A program made the position numbers and the translations under genes. The notes below the pieces were generated by a model. The model worked only from the letters and a program-made list of their open reading frames with translations. It had not been told where the DNA came from and ran no database searches. Positions 1-7,839 of a stretch of DNA of 64,000 nucleotides are shown here, piece by piece (the first letter of the stretch is position 1; every line of letters begins with the position of its first letter). Origin of the DNA: Bin87 sp965204395 (GTDB lineage Bacteria; Chloroflexota; Dehalococcoidia; Lucifugimonadales; UBA3495); contig OZ241987.1 in assembly GCA_965204395.1 (NCBI GenBank), positions 124,001 through 188,000 of the forward strand. The letters run 5' to 3'.

Positions 1-184
1 CAGGACTGGTTATTCCATACGAAAACCGCGGACAAGGTTTAGGCAAAGGGAACGGGTCCGGGAAATGTGATACCTGATTGCTTAGGATGTTCTGAGCGAG
101 GCCCATTTTGGCTTGGAGGGTGTTTGGCGGAGCGGCACGTGGGGCAAAAACCACGGGCCGGGCCGGGCCTGTTGCAGCGGGCAC

Positions 185-371
185 TACGTCCCCAGTTTCC
201 CTTCGCCGCCAGCAGGTTGCCCAGGCCAGACAACGGCGCCAGCCGCTCCGTGTCCTTCGCCAGCATCCCGGTAGCGCGCTTTGCCGTACAGCACAGCTCC
301 AGGAACGGTTCCCGGCGGGTCTTGCGCTTCTGGCTTTGGTATTCCAGATCGGCAAAGGTTGGCTGGTCCAT
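185..371 (-). pseudogene. IS5-family transposase remnant with internal deletion
   Basis: The reverse strand starts with MDQPTFADLEYQ and KRKTRREPFLE, which look like the N-terminus of IS5-type DDE transposases. It then jumps directly, near 290-303, to sequence resembling the C-terminal end of such proteins (MLAKDTERLAPLSGLGNLL). The bases before that segment read VLYGKARYR in another frame, so there is also a frameshift next to the junction. The whole DDE catalytic core is missing, so this is a dead remnant. The family assignment rests on recalled N- and C-terminal motifs and is moderately sure. Confidence 0.55.
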
Positions 372-553
372 TCGGTACTATCCCTTCAGCGGGTTTCGTC
401 TTTGGCTGTTTATACTATCACGATATCACGCACATCAATAGAGCATTACTTATGATAATCGTAGTATATCACTATAAGATAGGCGGTTTACGGTATTTGT
501 TACTTCCTAGTGGTCTGCGTCCGGATGTTTGCACGGACCTACTTTCAACGAAC

Positions 554-628
554 GCCATCGGCAACAGCGGCGCCGGCAAGTCCCACGTCGCCCTGGGCTT
601 GGGACTGGCCGCCTGCCAAAGGGGAATG
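554..628 (+). pseudogene. istB (IS21 helper ATPase) micro-remnant
   Basis: About 75 bases encode AIGNSGAGKSHVALGLG followed by LAACQRGM. This is the Walker A region of IstB and matches the equivalent stretch of the istB pseudogene at 2344-3095 (GDSGAGKTHVALG, then MAACQKGM) but is not identical. It lies on the opposite strand to that copy, and no further istB sequence is recognisable on either side. It is best explained as a scrap of a second, related IS21 element, left next to the IS110 insertion. Confidence 0.6.
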
Positions 629-695
629 TTGGTTGATAGACGACAATTAGTCCTGCCGCGCATTGCCTCACCAAAGAATGATGCTCCTATAGATG

Positions 696-1772
696 TCAAG
701 CTGGGCAGTTGACTGACCCGATTGATCTGGGCAGTGCTGGGAAGACCTCCCGAGCAACGTAGCGTTTGAGGCAACGAATGACCTCATTCTTGCTCATTCC
801 TTCGCTGGTGCGCCGGAGCATATAGGTCCTGGTCCTGGGATCGTGGCGAAGCCTGACGCAAACGATGCGATAGAGGGCCGCATTAGCCTGGCGGTCGCCG
901 CCGCGATTGAGTCGATGCCGGTTTGTCTTGCCGGAGGACGCAGGTATGGGGTTCACCCCACACAAGGATGCGAAGGCTGCCTCAGAATGAAGGCGTTCAG
1001 GGTTGCTCCCAGCGGCGGTCAGGAGAGCCGCCGCGGTGTCGGGCCCTACGCCAAAGATATTGACCAGCGCCGGTGCCGCCGCCCGAGTAAGGCACTTCAG
1101 GTGGGCCTCCAGGTCGTGGATCTCCGTGCTGAGTTGACGGTAGCGGCAGGCCAGCGAGCGAAGAGCGTACTTGGCCGCCGCTTTGGGGCCGTCCATGCTA
1201 CCAGGGCGGAATCTGGCGCACCGCGTAGCGAGAGCGTTGGCGGCGAGCCCATCAAGGGATTCACGAAGCTCGGCCGGGGCTGTGAGGATAAGGGCTTTCA
1301 TCTGGTTGATGGCCTGGGTGCGGGCTTTCATCGCCGAGTCCTTGGTACTCTTGAGCATGCGGATCATTTCAACTTCTCCCTGGCCCGACTTGGGAGTAGC
1401 GTCGGCTACACCGGCGAGCACCGCCCGTGCCGCCGTTTCCGCATCGGTGGGATCGCTCTTCCCCTTACGACGGCGCACCGACCGGTCAGGACGATTGACC
1501 TCGACGACGGTATGACCCCGACCAGTTAAGAAGCGGGCAACCCCAGCGCCGTAGGAACCGGTGCCTTCGATCCCGAACGCCCGGACCCGTCCCAAGTTCC
1601 GGGACCAGCGTTCGAGCTCAGCATAGCCGTACGTAGTTGCCAGTGCGCGATGTTCACCCAAGCGTACGCCTAGCTGGTCAATGGCCACCGCCACATGCTG
1701 GTCTTGGTGAGTATCAACTCCGATGACCACCTGAACAACGCCATTGCCTTCGCGACCAAAGGCCTCTGTCAT
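696..1772 (-). CDS. IS110-family transposase
   Basis: This 358-aa protein has the IS110 layout. The N-terminal RuvC-like DEDD domain shows D20 (IGVDTHQD), E69 (GIEGTGSYG) and D107/D110 (GKSDPTDAE). The C-terminal Transposase_20 domain shows FGVGPDTAAALL and the ASSGKTNRHRLNRGG segment that carries the nucleophilic serine in this family. The frame is open to the end. A strong ribosome binding site (AGGAGGT, 8 bases upstream) supports the ATG start. Family knowledge: these recombinases use a bridge RNA transcribed from the noncoding end of the element to choose target and donor. The protein appears intact and could be active. Exact element ends were not resolved. Confidence 0.92.
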   Translation of the reverse strand: MTEAFGREGNGVVQVVIGVDTHQDQHVAVAIDQLGVRLGEHRALATTYGYAELERWSRNLGRVRAFGIEGTGSYGAGVARFLTGRGHTVVEVNRPDRSVRRRKGKSDPTDAETAARAVLAGVADATPKSGQGEVEMIRMLKSTKDSAMKARTQAINQMKALILTAPAELRESLDGLAANALATRCARFRPGSMDGPKAAAKYALRSLACRYRQLSTEIHDLEAHLKCLTRAAAPALVNIFGVGPDTAAALLTAAGSNPERLHSEAAFASLCGVNPIPASSGKTNRHRLNRGGDRQANAALYRIVCVRLRHDPRTRTYMLRRTSEGMSKNEVIRCLKRYVAREVFPALPRSIGSVNCPA

Positions 1773-2019
1773 CTCTACCTCCTGAAAGATGGCGTGCCGG
1801 CCAGGTGAGCGGACAAAACTGCGATGGGGCTTGAAGCCAGGCTCCTATAAGGTCACTGCTCGCCAGGACCGTCGACGCGGTCTGGGCCACCTCGACGCCG
1901 GGCCGACAGATCATTCTGAAGGCATTTTCGCCAGTTACCGAAAGGGTCAGGTCCGAGCCGAGATGACCTGGCATATCATCGCAGTTACCGAAACTTTAGC
2001 ACCTGGAAACCGCTCCAAT
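1773..2019 (-). other. Noncoding end of the IS110 element, possible bridge-RNA locus
   Basis: About 250 bases separate the IS110 start codon from the neighbouring transposase remnant and contain no convincing gene. In the IS110 subgroup the bridge RNA is encoded upstream of the transposase. This stretch has the right position and size, but I did not derive a fold or loop-target pairing, so the RNA is inferred from family knowledge only. The alternative is that the RNA lies downstream of the transposase (IS1111 arrangement), where only about 65 bases separate it from the istB scrap. Confidence 0.35.
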
Positions 2020-2150
2020 TAACGCCATTTCCGACAGTCCATCGTGTTCCGCCAAGGCTTCATCAGTCGTAGCGTAAACCAGCTTTTTGGCCATGATGCC
2101 GCGCCACTTCTTCGCCCGGCGTTGCAGGTCCGTAACTGCGCATCGGTGAA
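2020..2150 (-). pseudogene. C-terminal scrap of a DDE transposase
   Basis: Read on the reverse strand across a frameshift, this stretch gives TDAQLR, then DLQRRAKKWRGIMAKKLVY and TTDEALAE. It resembles the C-terminal end of integrase-type DDE transposases (FTDxQLRTLQRR…WR). No catalytic residues remain and nothing continues beyond the IS21 terminal repeat at 2193. It is probably an older element into which the IS21 inserted. The family is uncertain. Confidence 0.35.
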
Positions 2151-2192
2151 ACGGTCCGGGTGTCAAGGGCGTCGGGATGTTGTGCCGCTATT

Positions 2193-2210
2193 GCGGAGGA
2201 AAACCGTACC
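2193..2210 (+). repeat. IS21 terminal inverted repeat, left
   Basis: The bases GCGGAGGAAAACCGTACC match, in inverted orientation and without mismatch, the 18 bases at 6270-6287. The outermost bases of the element probably extend a few nucleotides further out (TGT… end), where the two sides have diverged. Confidence 0.85.
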
Positions 2211-2343
2211 ACCGGGACGGTGTTTGATTGCGACGACATCGGTTGGGATTTGGTCGAAATGGTTTAGGATTTGGCCGACCGACCGGCCAAGGGGAGCTGG
2301 GGACGGGAGCGCGCTAAGCGTCGGCCGGTTCTTCCGGAGGAGA

Positions 2344-3095
2344 TTAGGCAGCGTTTTGCCAGCTGCCCTTGAGACGGTAGCTGTCGCCGTTCATCTCGAT
2401 GATGTGGACGTGGTGGGTGAGGCGGTCCAGCAAAGCGCCGGTGAGGCGTTCGGAGCCGAAGACCTGGGTCCACTCGTCGAAGGGCAGGTTGGTGGTGACC
2501 AGGATGGAGCCGCGTTCGTAGCGCTGGCTGAAGACTTCGAAGAGCAGTTCGGCCCCGGTGGTTGACAGTGGCACGAAGCCCAGTTCGTCGATGATGAGGA
2601 GCTTGAGCCGGGCCGGTTGGCGTTGCAGGTTGAGCAGTCGGCGGTCATCCTTGGCCTCCATGAGTTCGTGGACCAGCGCTGCGGCGGTGGTGAAGCCCAC
2701 GGACATACCCTTCTGGCAGGCGGCCACTCCCTAACCCAGGGCGACGTGGGTCTTGCCGGCGCCACTGTCGCCCATGGCGATGACGTCCTCACGACGCTCG
2801 ATGTACTCGCACCGGGCCAGATGCATGACCAGTGGCTGGTTCACCGAGGGGATGGCCAGAAAGTCGAAGGTGTCCCGGCCCTTGATGGCAGGGAAGCGGG
2901 CGGCGCGGATCCGGCGCTGCACCAGGCGCTGGTGGCGGTCGATGAGTTCCAGTTCGGAAAGCCGCAGCAGGTAGTCGGGGTGGCTGGCGCCTTGGACGGG
3001 CAGAGGTCGGCCAGCTTGCGGTACTGACGCAGGAAAGCGGGGAGTTTCAGTTCCCTGAGGTGGTGATCAAGGAGCAATGTGGACTTGCTGCTCAT
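2344..3095 (-). pseudogene. istB: istB, IS21 helper ATPase (frameshift plus stop)
   Basis: The gene starts with MSSKSTLLLDHHLRELKLPAF, a typical IstB start, and ends with GDSYRLKGSWQNAA. The AAA+ core is recognisable: Walker A GDSGAGKTH, Walker B LLIIDELGF, sensor LVTTNLPFDEW. Two lesions kill it. A frameshift lies near 2997, after RKLADLCPS, where the true frame resumes as QGASHPDYLLRLSELELIDR. An amber codon at 2731-2733 lies just after Walker A, where HVALG is followed by a stop and the same frame goes on as GVAACQKGM. The start overlaps the end of istA by 4 bases, as is usual for IS21. Confidence 0.9.
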
Positions 3096-3964
3096 GCCGC
3101 CTTCCTCGACAACAGTGTCATGTAGTCGCTGGGCCGGGTGGTCTTGACGCTGACTTGGGGCAGGTAGGGATAGAGGTCCAGATCCAATCGGGGCGGACGG
3201 CCGTCAATCCGGCACAGCCGCGGGGCGTCCTTCACGGCGTGGTGGACTTCTGGGTGGGGGAAGTGCTCCAGCAGCCTGAGTACCTGGACAACTCCCGCTT
3301 GCCGCCCTTGCCCATGCGAGCTTCCATCAAGCGGCGCAGGGTCTGGTACTCGCCGGGCAACTCCCATCCCTGCGGCGGCGCGGCCTGGTCCAGCGCGCCG
3401 GTCTTCCGCTCCAGCAGCGGCAGGTAGTGGATGGGGTCGAAGATGAAATCATCCCTCTCGTAGGAGCGGGGATGTCGGGCCATGACCTCAGCGCCGCAAC
3501 TGATCACCACCTCGTCCACGTAGCCCTTCACCAGCACATCCCGGCGTCCGTAGGCCACCGGCACCGAGTAGTCCTTGGTGCGGTACCGCACCAAGGACAA
3601 CGAACTGACCCGGCTGGCCTGTTTGTCGCAGGCGTCGTAGGGCGCCGCGGGCAGGGGCAGCAGAGCGTCCAGGCCCCGCTCCATCCGCTGGCTAATGGTC
3701 TCAGTGTCTCCCCTGAGCACGGCGTCCATCCGATCCAGGCACTTCTGCTCCAGGTGGACATTCAACGCCGCGAAATCATCGGCCCGAGGAACCGGCACCA
3801 GGTAATTGCGCCGGGCATAGCCCACCATGCCCTTCCACCTTCCCCTTGTCATTGCCCTTGCCGGGTCGGCCGAACCGGTCCTCAAACAGGTAGTAGGACT
3901 GCAACTCGGTGAAAGCGCGGGTGCGCTGCCTACGGCCGTCGCCCAGTATTCTTGCCACCGCCAG
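3092..3964 (-). pseudogene. istA: istA, IS21 transposase, C-terminal part
   Basis: This is the downstream half of the IS21 DDE transposase. After the nested element the frame resumes as TKLAVARILGDG and continues FEDRFGRPGKGNDKGKVEG, which holds the catalytic glutamate. Two frameshifts follow. Near 3830 KGKVEG should run into MVGYARRNYLVPVP. Near 3290 the frame moves from LSRYSG to VQVLRLLEHFPHPEVHHAV. The end (PSDYMTLLSRKAA) is the usual IstA terminus next to the istB start. Confidence 0.88.
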
Positions 3965-3971
3965 TTTCGTA
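3965..3971 (+). repeat. Target site duplication of nested IS, left copy
   Basis: TTTCGTA is repeated at 5616-5622, exactly outside the TGT-starting inverted ends of the nested element. Joining the two flanks through one copy restores the IstA reading LYDNTK-LAVARILG without a gap, which confirms the insertion point. Confidence 0.85.
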
Positions 3972-5615
3972 TGTCGTTGTCCAGCGATTCTGTCAGTTTA
4001 AATGGAAAGGGAATTTGTCAGTCGGAGCGGCTGGCGGCTGGTTGATGTGATCGGCTGGCGCCACGGTTGATGGGCCGATTGGTCGGCTGGGTCGGGGAAT
4101 GGGCGTACTTGCGGACGGTGTTGCGGTGTACGCCTAGTTGGCGCGAGATCGCGCGCAGGGATAAGCCCTGAGCCTTGGCCTGCTGCACGGCCTTCCAGAG
4201 GGCCAGTTGTCGCGGGGTGAGTTCCCGGCGTGCCGGGGGTTCACCGTGATTGTTGTCGACCGCCGGTTCCTCGACGACGGGATCGGGTTCCAGGATGGCC
4301 AGGTTCCGGAGCTGGGTTTGGCTGACACGGTGGTTGCCCAGGCGTTTCACGATGCGGCCGATTTCTGGAGTGGGAGCCAGAGCGCCATGGGAAGCGCGCA
4401 GCGCCCCGCGTCGGGTCGGCGCAGGCCGACTGGGGATGATCTCGCCTTCGTGGCGCACCTGGAGGCGGCCGTCGGTGTGTTCCAGGACCTCCACCTGCAC
4501 ACCGGCGTAGCTGGGACGTTCCTGGCTGGGCAGCAGTTGCAGGGTGCGCCAGTTGTACTGGACCGTGTTGTCCTTGGCCACCTTGCGGGTGTGCTTGATG
4601 CAGAGGATTTCATCCAGAGGCCGATCTCCGTGCCACGGACGGTAGGCCGGCTCGTCCAGTTCAGCCGGTACGGCGAACTGGAGGTTGTAGCGGGGCAGGA
4701 AATCCCGCAGTACGGCGTTGGCTTGGTCGATGGTCCTGGCTCCGGCGAGACGCAGTTCGGTCACCAGCCGGTCCTGGAAGGTTCCGGCGGCGCGCTCCAC
4801 CCGGCCCTTGGCCTGGGGAGAGCGGGCGAAGATCATCTGTATGCCCAGTTCCGCCATGGCCTTGCTGAAGTGGGTGGCTTCCACCGGCGGTTGGATATGC
4901 CTGGGCCTGCCGGAAAACTTGAACACGCCGTGGCGGTCGCCGTAGAGGGCTACGGGCCGGCCCCAGCGTTCAATCAAGCCCTGCATCAGGATGAAGTAGC
5001 TGCGGGTGTCCTCCTCGGGGCTAAACACCGCGTTGACCACGGCGCTGGTGGCGTCGTCCACCGCCAGCAGCAGGGTGAATTGCGGACCGCCATCGCCCAG
5101 CCACCGGTGGAAACTTCCGTCAATCTGCACCAGCATCCCAGCCTGGGGCATACGTTGCCTTCGCACCCGGTGCTTGGGCGGACGCCGGTGGCGCGGGCTG
5201 GAGATGCCCGCCCGGGTCAGGATGCGCCGCACCGTGGGCCGGCTCAGGTCGATGCCCTCCCGTTCCTTGAGCAACTCGGTGAGGTGGGTGTGGTTGGCGC
5301 CGGCGTAGGTGGTGCTGGCCAACTGCACCACCGCGTTGGCCTCGTCGTCGGAGACGGTGTTGCGCGGTTTACGGCCCCGGTTCCCGTGAGCAAGTGCGGC
5401 GGCGCCTTCCCTCCGGTAGGCCGCCAGAAGTCGCCAGGCATGGCGTTCACTCACCCCCAGGATCTCGGCGGCCTGGGCTACCGGTAGCTGGTGTTCCAAT
5501 ACTGAGTTGAGCACGTGGAGTCTCGTCTGTTCTAACTGGTTCAATGTCAGTTCCTTCATGGGACTGACATTTTCCTTGACCAGTTAGCCACTGACCGAAT
5601 CGTAGACCATCCACA
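3972..5615 (-). mobile_element. IS1202/ISNCY-type insertion sequence
   Basis: A 1644-bp element lies inside istA. Its ends form an imperfect inverted repeat of about 25 bp (3972-3996 and 5591-5615, 18 of 25 matching), both starting TGT and sharing CGATTC then GTCAG. Further GTCAGT motifs occur just inside each end. It carries one complete transposase gene and is flanked by a 7-bp duplication, so both ends and the gene look intact. It is the youngest event in this nest. Confidence 0.85.
4018..5559 (-). CDS. ISNCY/IS1202-family DDE transposase
   Basis: This 513-aa protein is uninterrupted. The N-terminal helix-turn-helix region (QLPVAQAAEILGVSERHAWRL) binds the IS ends. A second helical region is followed by an rve integrase core with the DDE residues: D in MLVQIDGSFHRWLG, D in LYGDRHGVF and E in QAKGRVERAAGTFQ. 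A C-terminal helix-turn-helix (LSLRAISRQLGVHRNTVRKY) precedes a basic tail. Length and organisation fit the ISNCY/IS1202 group. The coding region fills the element and starts 56 bases from its right end. Confidence 0.92.
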   Translation of the reverse strand: MKELTLNQLEQTRLHVLNSVLEHQLPVAQAAEILGVSERHAWRLLAAYRREGAAALAHGNRGRKPRNTVSDDEANAVVQLASTTYAGANHTHLTELLKEREGIDLSRPTVRRILTRAGISSPRHRRPPKHRVRRQRMPQAGMLVQIDGSFHRWLGDGGPQFTLLLAVDDATSAVVNAVFSPEEDTRSYFILMQGLIERWGRPVALYGDRHGVFKFSGRPRHIQPPVEATHFSKAMAELGIQMIFARSPQAKGRVERAAGTFQDRLVTELRLAGARTIDQANAVLRDFLPRYNLQFAVPAELDEPAYRPWHGDRPLDEILCIKHTRKVAKDNTVQYNWRTLQLLPSQERPSYAGVQVEVLEHTDGRLQVRHEGEIIPSRPAPTRRGALRASHGALAPTPEIGRIVKRLGNHRVSQTQLRNLAILEPDPVVEEPAVDNNHGEPPARRELTPRQLALWKAVQQAKAQGLSLRAISRQLGVHRNTVRKYAHSPTQPTNRPINRGASRSHQPAASRSD

Positions 5616-5622
5616 TTTCGTA
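5616..5622 (+). repeat. Target site duplication of nested IS, right copy
   Basis: This is the second copy of TTTCGTA, immediately outside the right inverted end of the nested element and inside the codons for IstA residues LYDNTK. Confidence 0.85.
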
Positions 5623-6219
5623 TTGTCGTAAAGTATGCTCAGGGGTACGCCGCCCAGGAACGAGAATGCGGCCACGTGGCCGTCCAGAAAGGCCTCGGTG
5701 GTCTCGGCCCGATAGGCCTTGATGAAGCAGCCGTCGCTGTGGGGCAGGTCCAGCACGATGCAATGCACCTTCTGCTCCACGCCGCCGATCACCGCCATCG
5801 CCTCGCCGAAATCGCACTGGGCATGGCCCGGCGGGTGGGACAGCGGCACGAACATCTCCTGCGTCCGCCGCCGGTGCTCCCTCACGTAGTCCTTGACTAT
5901 CGTGTACTGACCGGTGAACTCGTACTCGTCCCGGAGCCGATCAAAGATGCGCTTGGCCGTGTGGCGCTGCTTCCTGGGAACCCGGGCATCTCCTTCCAGG
6001 ATGGCGTCAATCACCCCGGTGTAGGGCTCATCCTGAGCTTGTCGAAGGGTTGGGTCCCCTTGGCGGGCTCTGGCGTCGGTACCCAGGCGGAACCGAATAG
6101 GCCAGCATCTTGCGTACCGTGTCCCGGTGCAGACCGAACACCCGGGAGGCTTCCCGAACGCTCATCCCCTCCGCCAGGTAGGCGCGGCGAACACGCCCGT
6201 ACAACTCCACTTGGTACAT
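5623..6219 (-). pseudogene. istA: istA, IS21 transposase, N-terminal part
   Basis: This is the upstream half of istA. It starts around MYQVELYGRVRRAYLAEGMS, has the DNA-binding helix-turn-helix VREASRVFGLHRDTVRKML, and continues to the catalytic core with D in HAQCDFGEA and D in SILYDNTK, where the nested element cuts it. Around 6015-6050 the expected link between VPPGYRR and PYTGVIDAILEGD is replaced by a short interspersed repeat, which breaks the frame. The gene was therefore probably dead independently of the nested insertion. Confidence 0.88.
6025..6049 (+). repeat. Interspersed repeat (copy 1), inside istA
   Basis: The core CTCATCCTGAGCTTGTCGAA followed by GG recurs with one mismatch at 40919-40940 in an intergenic region. 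Similar short repeats are widespread between genes in many bacteria. Here it sits between two conserved IstA segments and breaks the reading frame. Confidence 0.65.
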
Positions 6220-6269
6220 CCATTTCATCCACCAAAGGCTGCTGAACAACCTTATGGAGGATGGCGGAC

Positions 6270-6287
6270 GGTACGGTTTTCCTCCGC
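6270..6287 (-). repeat. IS21 terminal inverted repeat, right
   Basis: This is the perfect inverted partner of 2193-2210. It lies about 50 bases upstream of the istA start, as expected for the end next to the IS21 promoter. Confidence 0.85.
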
Positions 6288-6474
6288 CACAATCCGACGA
6301 TGGAGGCGCCCACGCGGTCGAATTTACCGCCGCCGTTTACAAATCGGCGAGGCGTTAGCCTATCATGATTGGGGTAGCGTTAGCTTCGTGCTTCCTCCTC
6401 TACGCGCATCTGTGACGGTCATAATAGACATGGTTTGCGGCCATTCAGTTGCCCACCTATCGGTGGATTCGGGT

Positions 6475-7839
6475 TTACGCGCCGCTCAATCTCTGGACCA
6501 GGAACTTCTCATCTGCGGCGCCGATTCTATAGATGGCGACGATCAGGTTGCCGCCCACGACGAATACCATGTAGCCGAGCAGGCACATGGCATGCCACAT
6601 ATACCCAAGGTTCAAACGGTCCAACGCCTCCTTCCGGGTGAATCCCAGGGTTGCGTAATCGATTTCCCAGGAGGTCAGCAGGTTGTGGTCCGGCAGCACC
6701 GCCGGCAGGTCCGGAGACACGTAGATCGCCAGGATGGCGATGATCCCCAGGCTGGTGGTCACAACGCCCACAATCACCGTGGTGGACAGCAGGAACTGGC
6801 GATCCCGTTCGCTGGGGTTTATCTCCGGGTCGCGCAGCACGAGCAGGACACTGAAAACGGCCGCGATCACGGGCATGAGCACCGCCAGTTGGATCACCAC
6901 CGACGTGTTGGAAATCACGAATATGACGCCGTAAACGAAGCCGACCGGCGGGAGAACCACCCACACCGCCCGCCGCAGGGGATTGGCAGAACCCCTCTCG
7001 CTTGCATATTGCCATCGCCAGAGCAACCGCCAAGTCCAGCCGGCCGACCACGCCAGGAGCAGATTCGTCAAGAGCGCCAACAAGTGGGGAAAATGAGTGC
7101 CCACCAAGCCCGGGATCGCGTAGAACCCGTAGTGGTCAGTTCCCAACGGCGCGAATTGCAGCAGCGGGGTGGACAAAACGAAAAACAGTGAAATGCGGAA
7201 TAGTTGATTGTGTCTCCACCCGTCTTCGGGCACGACGAATCTCTGCAAAAAGACCAGAACGATGGCGAATCCAGTGAGCAACTCCGGTGTCCAACCGTAA
7301 TCGGCCGCGGCGTAGGCCAGACACGTGCCGACGCCGGCGATAACAGCAACCAGCGCCAGAAACTTGAAGAAATCAATCGGGAACGAAGGTCGGAACTCTG
7401 CGATCCGGTCTGTAGGTTTGGAGCCGGTTCCGTCGTCAGCTACGGGGCTGTCGCCGGAGGCCATCGGTTGCGTTTCCGGCGCCTCCACGCCATTTCCGGT
7501 TCCATTGCCGTTGCTGAACTTCAGGGCAGTCTGGAGATCGGGCGCGAGTCCGGCCAGCAGCACCAGGCCCGCAATCTCCATGGATGACAGGTTCAGGGCT
7601 TGCCCAAAGACGATCAAGCGACGCAGCGCGGGTCGGGTGACGCCTGACTCCCAACGTGAAACCGTGGCGTGGCTGTACCGCTCCGCGTACTCCAAATCCA
7701 CGGATCCCATTCGCTTCAAAAGCTGTTCCTGCGTCAGTCCCCGCCGACCGTCCTCGCCAACGAAGGACGCGCGATAGCTCTTCATAACGAAGCCCACCTG
7801 CGCTGCCTGGGACTGCTGAACGTCGCGCTGAGACGTCAT
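6475..7839 (-). CDS. XRE-type HTH protein fused to polytopic membrane domain
   Basis: This 454-aa protein has an N-terminal helix-turn-helix of the XRE/Cro type at about residues 30-90 (GLTQEQLLKRMG, then ATVSRWESGVTRPALRRL). A polar linker follows (about 105-150). About eight hydrophobic segments come next, from FFKFLALVAVIAGVGTCL to MCLLGYMVFVVGGNLIVAIY. The layout implies a membrane-tethered DNA-binding regulator with the HTH in the cytoplasm; the signal it senses is unknown. The first ATG has no clear ribosome binding site. An ATG at 7785 (MKSYRASFVG) is preceded by AGGTGGG and may be the real start. It stands alone between the transposon nest and a long intergenic region. Confidence 0.75.
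   Translation of the reverse strand: MTSQRDVQQSQAAQVGFVMKSYRASFVGEDGRRGLTQEQLLKRMGSVDLEYAERYSHATVSRWESGVTRPALRRLIVFGQALNLSSMEIAGLVLLAGLAPDLQTALKFSNGNGTGNGVEAPETQPMASGDSPVADDGTGSKPTDRIAEFRPSFPIDFFKFLALVAVIAGVGTCLAYAAADYGWTPELLTGFAIVLVFLQRFVVPEDGWRHNQLFRISLFFVLSTPLLQFAPLGTDHYGFYAIPGLVGTHFPHLLALLTNLLLAWSAGWTWRLLWRWQYASERGSANPLRRAVWVVLPPVGFVYGVIFVISNTSVVIQLAVLMPVIAAVFSVLLVLRDPEINPSERDRQFLLSTTVIVGVVTTSLGIIAILAIYVSPDLPAVLPDHNLLTSWEIDYATLGFTRKEALDRLNLGYMWHAMCLLGYMVFVVGGNLIVAIYRIGAADEKFLVQRLSGA

Larger units (their letters stand above)
2193..6287 (-). mobile_element. IS21-family element (degenerate, carries a nested IS)
   Basis: The element is bounded by a perfect 18-bp inverted repeat and contains istA then istB reading leftwards, the usual IS21 order. 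The span is 4.1 kb, but subtracting the 1.65-kb nested element leaves about 2.45 kb, the normal IS21 size. Just inside the left end are two similar short direct repeats (TTGGGATTTGGTCGA and TTTAGGATTTGGCCGA, about 2243-2282), like the multiple terminal repeats of IS21. Both genes are broken, so the element cannot move by itself. Confidence 0.85.

Noticed and set aside
4207..5487. Long plus-strand open frame opposite the ISNCY transposase
   Set aside because: It is antisense to a complete, recognisable transposase and has no domain; long antisense frames are common at this GC content.
6127..7191. 354-codon plus-strand frame crossing the IS21 end and the XRE-type gene
   Set aside because: It crosses the IS21 terminal repeat and runs antisense to the membrane regulator; H/Q/R-rich without features.
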